The notes beneath the pieces are model-generated. The model was not told the origin of the DNA. It ran no database searches and saw nothing but the letters and a program-made list of their open reading frames with translations. A DNA stretch of 64,000 nt from Pseudobacteroides cellulosolvens ATCC 35603 = DSM 2933 (GTDB taxonomy: Bacteria; Bacillota; Clostridia; Acetivibrionales; DSM-2933): the NCBI RefSeq assembly GCF_001262605.1, contig NZ_LGTC01000001.1, positions 1,660,501-1,724,500 of the forward strand. The letters are read 5' to 3'. Within the stretch, counting starts at the first letter, position 1; every line of letters starts with the position of its first letter. Shown one piece after another: positions 58,234 to 64,000 of this stretch. A program made the position numbers and the translations under genes.

Positions 58234-58293
58234 AACAACAACCTCCAAATTACATTCATCTAATATATAATCACTTAAATTCAAAAGTGATAT

Positions 58294-59265
58294 TTAATCA
58301 TTCCTTATATCATTAATAAATTTATATATGTCTCTAGAAAGCCTTGGCACCCGTAAAACATTCAAATGTCCCGCCGAATACTCTATAGCATTTTTAATAC
58401 CTGTTTTAGCTATAAAAGAATAATATTTGTCTCTTTCAATGATTTGATCAAATATTGAATAAACCATTGCCAGGTTATCAACCTTGAAATCCTTACTTAT
58501 ATTTTCGCAGGGGTCCATTTCGGTTAATATTTTTAATATTTTATCCTTTTTAAGCTTACTCTCATCAAGGTCCCTTCCCACAGTATGGAGTAAATGGGTA
58601 TCCCAAGCCAGTCGCTTTAACTCCGTAACCGGGTTTAACAAGAATGTTTTTATCTCACTTCTCTTTAGTAAATAATATTGAAATGCTGCACACCCTCCCA
58701 TACTGAATCCTAAAAGTCTTCTGGGCAAACTATTATGGTATCCTATAAACTGCATGGAGGCTTCAATATCTAATACAGTTTGTCTAAATGCATTCCTAGT
58801 CCTGAACAAATCCGCACTGAAAAAGTACTCGCCTCCAAAAATGCTTTCATTTGGTTTTCTATCAAAATGATAGGGTAAAACCATAAAATATATATTGAAA
58901 TTTAATTGGTTTAGCTGCTTGATTAAGAACAGGTAATTTACTATATTGTCATCAAACAATCCATGAATCAATAGTATATTACACTCGGGACTATCTGAAG
59001 GAAAATAATAAATGTGAATATTGTTATTCTCCAAATAGTACTGTTGCTTATAAAATGATGGAATCTGAAATTGATTAACCCCATTGGAAGTATCAATTTT
59101 TTTGATTTGAGAACTTTCAAGTATTAGCTCATCCATAATATTAAACGGCACGTCTTCATTAATAAAAAATGAATCATCTGGTGAGTGCCTTACTTTTGTG
59201 AGCTTCTCGTTTATGAGCTTTTCCATTGACAACCTGTCAACGAACTTGGAACTTGCTTCATTCAA
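58294..59265 (-). CDS. Alpha/beta hydrolase
   Basis: The 323 residues have the alpha/beta-hydrolase pattern: an oxyanion segment (CNILLIHGLFDDN), the nucleophile elbow LLGFSMGGCAAFQYY with the catalytic Ser, and a late His in SAGHLNVLR. A long N-terminal region of about 80 residues precedes the core. Inside this cluster it could release or edit PKS-bound acyl chains, since the synthase has no thioesterase domain; this role is inferred. The start TTG 59265 uses a ribosome-binding site (GAGGTGA) that overlaps the stop codon of the ligase gene, so the two are translationally linked. Confidence 0.82.
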   Translation of the reverse strand: MNEASSKFVDRLSMEKLINEKLTKVRHSPDDSFFINEDVPFNIMDELILESSQIKKIDTSNGVNQFQIPSFYKQQYYLENNNIHIYYFPSDSPECNILLIHGLFDDNIVNYLFLIKQLNQLNFNIYFMVLPYHFDRKPNESIFGGEYFFSADLFRTRNAFRQTVLDIEASMQFIGYHNSLPRRLLGFSMGGCAAFQYYLLKRSEIKTFLLNPVTELKRLAWDTHLLHTVGRDLDESKLKKDKILKILTEMDPCENISKDFKVDNLAMVYSIFDQIIERDKYYSFIAKTGIKNAIEYSAGHLNVLRVPRLSRDIYKFINDIRND

Positions 59266-59271
59266 GTAAAA

Positions 59272-60756
59272 TCACCTCATATCCTTAAGTGCCTTTTTAT
59301 CGATCTTGCCAAGATTATTTCTTGGAAACTCTTCAATTATTTTAATATATTTCGGCACCTTGAAGTTTGCAATTTTACCTGAAACATATTTTATGAGATC
59401 CCTCTCAGTAGCTTTTGCATTATCCTTTATAACCACATATGCCTTTACGATCTCACCATATATATTGTCTTCAATACCTATTGCAGCAGAATCAACAACA
59501 TCTTCATGGGAGTTTATTGCCGCTTCCACTTCTAAAGGTGAAATTTTTAACCCCGCAACATTAATAACGTCATCTTTGCGTCCACATATTACAAACGAAC
59601 CGTCGCTTCTCCTATAACCATGATCACCGGTATATATCCACCCGTCTCTTATCCTTTCTGCTGTTTCCTCCGGTTTGTTCAGGTAACCCAGCATTATGCC
59701 CCTGCCTCTTACCCTGATTTCTCCTATTATGCCATCTTCCAAAACACTGCCGTCTTCATCAACTGCACTGATCTCCAATATACCCTTTGGCGGAAACCCA
59801 ACATTTCCAGCTGGCTCAGGCAACATATTCATCCTGCTGGAAATAAGTGTTGTTGTCTCTGACATACCATATCCTTCATCAAGATATATTCCTGTTATTC
59901 TATACCAGGATGAAGCTGTCTCATAATTTAAAGGAGCTGCCGCCACAAAAGCAGCTTTTAACTTCCTCAAAGAATCATGAATAGATTCATATCTTAATAA
60001 CTGCTGGAAATGTGTAGGAACACCAAAAATATGTGATATATTTTCACTCAATATGATTTGGGAAATTTTAATTGGCTGAAAGGATCTTAGAAAGACTAAT
60101 GCAGCTTTACCCCTTAGGCAGGGGATAAAGATAGAAATGCAGCCATATCCATGAGAGAAGGGTACAAAACATAACAATCTGTCATCCTCATTGTGTATGT
60201 ACTTGGAATGATAGCTTTTTTCTAAAAATGTAAAGAAGTTACCCGCTGGTATCATAACTCCCTTTGGTTTTGATGTAGAACCGGATGTATATAGGAGCAT
60301 TGCAAGTTCATTCTCACTGTAACTGTAAAACTTCTTTCCTACATGAACAAAATCCCTTAATTCATTCTCAAACTCATTAATATTAATTACTTCTGTCTTT
60401 TCCTTTTCTACCATATCCATGTCAGTGGTTTTGAGGTGAGTAAACACACACTTTGCACTTGAATCCTCTATATAGTAAATAACCTCATTTGATTTTAATA
60501 ATGGATCTATGAGACAAACAACACCACCAATGTATTGAATTGCAAGTAATATTACTGCTGCTTCTATACTATTATATAGATGCGTTGCAATTACATCACC
60601 ATTGGTATACCCCTTGTACTCTAAAAGTCCGGCAGTTTTTTTCACTTCCTCCATGAGACTTTTGTAGGTAAGTCTTCTCCCACTTTCAGCATCAATGAGT
60701 GCTTCCAGTTCCAAATATTTTTCTTCAGTATCAAATAACAATTGGCAATAATTCAT
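59272..60756 (-). CDS. Acyl-AMP ligase / acyl-CoA synthetase (AMP-binding)
   Basis: The 494 residues belong to the ANL adenylate-forming family, which activates a carboxylic acid as an acyl-adenylate and passes it to CoA or an ACP thiol. The core motifs are all present: MLLYTSGSTSKPKGVMIP (P-loop), YGMSETTTLISS, YTGDHGYRRSDG, GRKDDVINVAGLKISP (hinge) and NNLGKIDKKAL with the C-terminal catalytic Lys. The carboxylic substrate cannot be deduced. It lies between a KASIII-like gene and the hydrolase, and most simply would load a starter acid on the small ACP of the same cluster. Confidence 0.93.
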   Translation of the reverse strand: MNYCQLLFDTEEKYLELEALIDAESGRRLTYKSLMEEVKKTAGLLEYKGYTNGDVIATHLYNSIEAAVILLAIQYIGGVVCLIDPLLKSNEVIYYIEDSSAKCVFTHLKTTDMDMVEKEKTEVININEFENELRDFVHVGKKFYSYSENELAMLLYTSGSTSKPKGVMIPAGNFFTFLEKSYHSKYIHNEDDRLLCFVPFSHGYGCISIFIPCLRGKAALVFLRSFQPIKISQIILSENISHIFGVPTHFQQLLRYESIHDSLRKLKAAFVAAAPLNYETASSWYRITGIYLDEGYGMSETTTLISSRMNMLPEPAGNVGFPPKGILEISAVDEDGSVLEDGIIGEIRVRGRGIMLGYLNKPEETAERIRDGWIYTGDHGYRRSDGSFVICGRKDDVINVAGLKISPLEVEAAINSHEDVVDSAAIGIEDNIYGEIVKAYVVIKDNAKATERDLIKYVSGKIANFKVPKYIKIIEEFPRNNLGKIDKKALKDMR

Positions 60757-60839
60757 CTATTAATCTCCCCCTATGTAAGTCATGAATGAAAAATTATAAA
60801 TGATCAAATCTACAGCTGTAAAATTGATATTATTTTTCA

Positions 60840-61880
60840 TTAGTACCTGAATATCATCCCTCCACTGCTGGCTCCTGCACCATGTGCCTGCATCATTACA
60901 AGATCACCTCTCTTTAGTCGGCCAGAAACAATAAGATCATCAAGGTTTAACGGACTCATTGCAGACACAGTATTTCCATGCTTGTAAAACAAGCTTTGAC
61001 TTTTTTCCTTGGGAATTCCAATCTCTTTAAGCTGTGCTTCCCACATCTTGGTTGTTTGATCAGAAGTTATAAAAAAGTCAATATCATCAATTTTAAGACC
61101 AGTCTCAAATAACAGCTTATCAGCTACAATTTTGGAATACGCTACAGCACTTTTAAAAAGCAAATTACCATCAGCTATTCTCATAAAAAAAACACTAGGA
61201 TCCAAATCTTTCATCTCTTCCCTAACAAAGCTGGTGCCAAATGTTATTTTTGCAATATCGTACATCGAGTGATTTGTCAGTAGATAAGATGCTAAAAAAC
61301 TTTTTACTTCAGAGTGTCCTATAAGCATTGCCGCTACACCATCTCCATTCAGAAAAACCGTCTTGGGGTCAGGATCATTCCAATATCTTGTGGCTTTTGC
61401 ACTTACAGCACCACCCAAAATAAGGATATAGTCATCTCCGGAGGCAATGTAGCGGATTGCCAAATCCATAGCATGAATAAAACCGCTGCATGCAGCGTAA
61501 ATATCGAAGGAAGGTATCCCTTTTTTAGCCCCAAGCTTTTTTAGCAATCCTATCGATGATGCAGGTATAACATAATCACCAAACAGCTTGGTGCAAATAA
61601 CCCTATCAACCTTATCAATATCTACTTCAGCTCTTTCAAGGCATTGTGAAGCAGCTGCAGCCATTATGTCTACTAATTTTTCATCAACACTACTCCATCT
61701 TCTTTCCTTTATCCCCAACGAGTACTCTACTGCCCTGGCAGTTGCCATTATTTTGTATTGATCAATAATATCCTGATTTGTAACCACATCTTTTGGAAGG
61801 CCTACACCTGTAGAAATTATCCTGGCATATCTATCAATTTCCAGCGGCCTTATTTCAGGAAACTTTACTTCTCTATCCAT
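60840..61880 (-). CDS. KASIII-like (FabH fold) protein with Cys but no catalytic His
   Basis: The 346 residues have the thiolase-fold pattern of 3-oxoacyl-ACP synthase III: ARIISTGVGLPKDVVTN, IKERRWSS, DIYAACSGFIHAMDLA with nucleophile Cys131, GDGVAAMLIG and KHGNTVSAM with Asn303. The usual PHQAN His is replaced by Asp274 (ITSDQTTKMW). KASIII relatives with altered triads are known to work as acyltransferases or starter-loading enzymes. I place the start at ATG 61880 after GGAAGTGGTGGGG. A longer frame to 61940 would overlap the ACP gene. It is 23 bp downstream of that gene and is paired with a second divergent copy at 62180. Confidence 0.88.
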   Translation of the reverse strand: MDREVKFPEIRPLEIDRYARIISTGVGLPKDVVTNQDIIDQYKIMATARAVEYSLGIKERRWSSVDEKLVDIMAAAASQCLERAEVDIDKVDRVICTKLFGDYVIPASSIGLLKKLGAKKGIPSFDIYAACSGFIHAMDLAIRYIASGDDYILILGGAVSAKATRYWNDPDPKTVFLNGDGVAAMLIGHSEVKSFLASYLLTNHSMYDIAKITFGTSFVREEMKDLDPSVFFMRIADGNLLFKSAVAYSKIVADKLLFETGLKIDDIDFFITSDQTTKMWEAQLKEIGIPKEKSQSLFYKHGNTVSAMSPLNLDDLIVSGRLKRGDLVMMQAHGAGASSGGMIFRY

Positions 61881-61902
61881 TACCCCACCACTTCCTAGCA
61901 GC

Positions 61903-62154
61903 TTAAACTTCCTGCATTTTACATAGAATATAATTAACAAGGTTCTTCATAATAAACAGTTCTGAATTTCCTTCAACCATGGGAATGGAAAAAGTCTCCG
62001 AAAATCTGAATCCCAGTTCAACAAGTGCAATAGAATCTGCACACAGCTCTTCTACTAGATTTGTTTCAGGATTAACCTCATTTTCACTTACCCTTAGATA
62101 ATCTACCACTATTTCTTTTACCTTGTCATAAACCTCATTTTCTTTCATGTTCAT
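61903..62154 (-). CDS. Free-standing acyl carrier protein
   Basis: The 83-residue four-helix carrier has the phosphopantetheine site ELCADSIALVELGFRF. It keeps the DS pair that is DT in the three ACPs of the PKS. ATG 62154 is preferred over ATG 62160 because GGAGG is six bases before it and directly touches the other. It lies between the two KASIII-like genes, suggesting that it carries the acyl group they handle. Confidence 0.9.
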   Translation of the reverse strand: MNMKENEVYDKVKEIVVDYLRVSENEVNPETNLVEELCADSIALVELGFRFSETFSIPMVEGNSELFIMKNLVNYILCKMQEV

Positions 62155-62179
62155 TTTCATCCTCCATAAATTTTAAATA

Positions 62180-63229
62180 TTAAACTTTATATATTAAGCC
62201 TCCACCGCTTAGACCTTCTCCATGCGATATCAACATAATATTCATACCTTTTTCAATCCTGCCATTTCTATAGCCGTAATCCAAAAGCATCGGCAGCATT
62301 GCAGACATGGTATTCCCATGATCCTTTAAAAGTGTTATGCTTTTTTCCTTGGCCACCCCCAATGTTTCCAGGGTAAGCTCCCAAATCTTGTGATTGTTTT
62401 CTGTAACCAGAACCAAATCCATATCCTTTATAGAAAGACCGCTTTCCAAAGAAAGATTTAATGAAATGGCTACCGCTGCCTGCCTGTAAAACTCCTCTGC
62501 ATCTTTCCAGTTTTCCATTCTATATGTATCAAATACAAGTGGCATCTGTTCCTTCAAACTTAAGTTTTGTCCCATATCCACAATTGTAAGGGGTGTTATT
62601 GCTGTTGCATGCTCGTAATACTCGTAATTAGAATAAAAATAACTTGCCATGATATGCTGTTCCTTTGAATGTCCAAATAGTATTGATGCCGCACCATCTC
62701 CAAATAAAAAAGCTATTCTTGGATCTGTCTTACTTACAAGCTTGTTACAAATTCCACCTGCTGCTATTAATACATAATCGTCCCCAGTGCTTATATATCT
62801 TGAAGCAGCATCAACAGAGTGCAAAAAAGAAGATGTTCCCCCATCAATGTCAAAAGCATGTACTGCAGTAGTACTTTGAATCTTTCGCTGTAATATGCTT
62901 GCTGTCATTGGCAGCAGGTTATCCCCATAAAACTTATTTACTATAAGCCTTGATAAGTCATCAGGCTTTAATCCATACTGTTTAAGGCACTTATCTGCTG
63001 CTGCTTTTAAAATATCACTGTCAGACTCATGATCATAAGCAACATGCCTGGTTTCAACTCCTATGGACTTTATAATTGCAGAGCTTTTGAAAGGCAGGTC
63101 ATATCTACTTATAATTTCATCATTGCTTAATATATTCTCAGGTATGAAAGATGCAACAGATTTTATTTCGCAATAACGATTAATGTTTTTCCTTTTATAT
63201 TCAGGAAAAAAATAATTTGTATTCCTCAT
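62180..63229 (-). CDS. KASIII-like protein lacking both Cys and His
   Basis: The 349 residues are collinear with the KASIII-like protein at 60840. They share VASFIPENILSNDEI, KSIGVETRH, ASRYISTGDDYVLIAAGG, GDGAASILFGHS and DHGNTMSAM. The nucleophile Cys is Thr132 (DIDGGTSSFLH) and the catalytic His position is Glu277 (VTENNHKIWE). It is therefore unlikely to be a condensing enzyme on its own; a structural partner of the other copy or a changed acyltransferase is plausible (inference). It is the first gene of the cluster. The start ATG 63229 is preceded by GGGGGG four bases upstream. Confidence 0.87.
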   Translation of the reverse strand: MRNTNYFFPEYKRKNINRYCEIKSVASFIPENILSNDEIISRYDLPFKSSAIIKSIGVETRHVAYDHESDSDILKAAADKCLKQYGLKPDDLSRLIVNKFYGDNLLPMTASILQRKIQSTTAVHAFDIDGGTSSFLHSVDAASRYISTGDDYVLIAAGGICNKLVSKTDPRIAFLFGDGAASILFGHSKEQHIMASYFYSNYEYYEHATAITPLTIVDMGQNLSLKEQMPLVFDTYRMENWKDAEEFYRQAAVAISLNLSLESGLSIKDMDLVLVTENNHKIWELTLETLGVAKEKSITLLKDHGNTMSAMLPMLLDYGYRNGRIEKGMNIMLISHGEGLSGGGLIYKV

Positions 63230-63241
63230 ATATCCCCCCAA

Positions 63242-63792
63242 AGTTTAACAATGAATTTAATAACAAAGTGTTATTAGATAAACTCCAATCTTTCTATCGT
63301 AATATTCGAATTTTACAATATCCAAAGAACATTAAAACAATTAATTATAGTAATCAACGCTTTAATGGTTTTTTAATAAATAAAAATGCTTTACTTTCTT
63401 TTTGTACTTCAACAATTTATTGGATTAATTATTCCGGTCTGACACTTGGGATAGTGCCATAGCTTCAACAATACTCACGTAAAGGCAGTATAAAAAGCTT
63501 TTGAAGTTATGTATAACCAATAACCCCGGATAAGGCTGGTTTTAAGATAATTAATGCCTGATGCAGGCACTTTAAATATAGACTAAAACTTCAAAAAATT
63601 CAATAGAGCCATAATTTAATTTACAATGTTCAAAGTAGTTCGTTATTTGTTCAACTTTATGTAAAATTGCTAACGATTTTCATATAAATATGATAATACA
63701 GAACAAAAAAAATGTAAAGTCCTTAGCAGTATAAGTTAGCAAAATTCATTTTATCCGAATAAAAAATGTTTATAAACCTCCAATGTAAAGAA
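63242..63792. other. Divergent spacer with a possible structured leader RNA
   Basis: No gene is seen. At 63499-63596 a closing stem TTTTGAAGTT (63499-63508) / AACTTCAAAA (63587-63596) encloses two hairpins: AACCA/TGGTT (63515-63541) and TGCCTG-atg-CAGGCA (63555-63569). This is a three-way-junction shape that does not match any riboswitch I know. The cluster promoter on the minus strand was not identified with confidence. Confidence 0.45.
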
Positions 63793-63821
63793 TTGCCCCC
63801 AACGCTCCATAATGGTATAAT
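63793..63821 (+). promoter_or_regulatory. Extended -10 promoter for the edge gene
   Basis: TTGCCC (63793-63798) and TATAAT (63816-63821) are spaced by 17 bp, and TGG before the -10 box gives an extended -10 element. The start codon is about 115 bases further on, leaving a long leader. Confidence 0.8.
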
Positions 63822-63837
63822 TTAATTGAAATAGATC

Positions 63838-63862
63838 AATTAAAAGCGTTTAACTTTTAATT
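63838..63862 (+). promoter_or_regulatory. 5'-leader stem-loop
   Basis: AATTAAAAG (63838-63846) pairs perfectly with CTTTTAATT (63854-63862) close to the predicted transcript 5' end. No T-run follows directly. It may protect the mRNA from decay. Confidence 0.5.
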
Positions 63863-63940
63863 TAATTAAAATTTTTAGAGGGGGGTCTGAAAGATATTTA
63901 TTTAATTATAAAAAGAATTTTTATTTAATAGGAGGTTAAA

Positions 63941-64000
63941 ATGTTTAGTAAAAAAGGTTTTTTTAAAAAAGTATCAGTGTTATTGTCAGCTACTTTGCTG
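63941..64000 (+). CDS. N-terminus of a secreted protein, cut by the window edge
   Basis: Only 20 codons are visible: a Lys-rich start (MFSKKGFFKK) and the start of a hydrophobic core (VSVLLSATLL), typical of a signal peptide. The ribosome-binding site AGGAGG lies six bases before ATG 63941. The mature protein is outside the window, so the function is unknown. Confidence 0.8.
   Translation, partial: MFSKKGFFKKVSVLLSATLL

Overview
The window looks like a low-GC clostridial chromosome of the cellulosome-forming type (Acetivibrio / Ruminiclostridium / Pseudobacteroides-like). This is inferred from the fused ispH-rpsA gene, a hutP-aroH-cmk cluster, SLH-anchored surface proteins with Thr/Pro linkers, frequent TTG starts with strong Shine-Dalgarno sites, and the AT-rich spacers. 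No species can be fixed from the sequence alone. Almost all genes are on the minus strand.

Layout. 1-7.9 kb is housekeeping: the N-terminal part of murD, a nucleotidyltransferase-fold protein, tRNA-Leu(CAG) on the plus strand, cheR, ndk, then a probable operon hutP > aroH > cmk > ispH-rpsA that ends in a strong terminator at about 4.03 kb. 7.95-39.3 kb is one enormous surface-protein locus. Four long minus-strand open frames abut end to end. Each of the three junctions can be repaired by adding one G/C base in a short G or C run. The repaired gene runs from a TTG start at 39323 to a stop at 7950, about 10,458 residues. It has a signal peptide, Thr/Pro-rich stalk, beta-solenoid-like repeats, many FN3, CARDB and PKD-type modules, a helical region, a rearranged ComEC-like metallo-beta-lactamase domain, HYR-like repeats, a second Thr/Pro linker and three C-terminal SLH domains.

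39.7-45 kb holds a one-TM protein, a YhiN/HI0933-type flavoprotein, an RpiR-type regulator, a CapA-like protein and a small polytopic membrane protein. 45.1-48.9 kb is a biotin-dependent transcarboxylase/decarboxylase-type operon: 12S-like carboxyltransferase, a short OadG-like peptide, the biotin carrier and a 5S-like carboxyltransferase.

49.2-63.2 kb is a seven-gene polyketide/lipid cluster read right to left: KASIII-like (no Cys), free-standing ACP, KASIII-like (Cys, no His), acyl-AMP ligase, alpha/beta hydrolase, a 2780-residue PKS (KS-AT-KS-ACP-ACP-ACP-KR-DH) and an Sfp-type phosphopantetheinyl transferase. The likely logic is that the ligase, the small ACP and the KASIII pair prepare or condense an acyl starter, the PKS extends and reduces it, and the hydrolase releases or edits it. 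The three in-line ACPs all carry Thr where the phosphopantetheine Ser is expected, while the separate ACP carries Ser. I consider this cluster and the giant surface protein the two most interesting objects here.

Two families of dispersed intergenic repeats were found by eye: a three-copy hairpin element of about 85 bp (3.9, 6.1 and 44.3 kb) and a palindromic family (40.3, 41.7 and 47.2 kb) with a shared inner inverted repeat that shows a compensatory base change. At the right edge a plus-strand gene for a secreted protein begins at 63941, behind a clear extended -10 promoter and a structured leader region.
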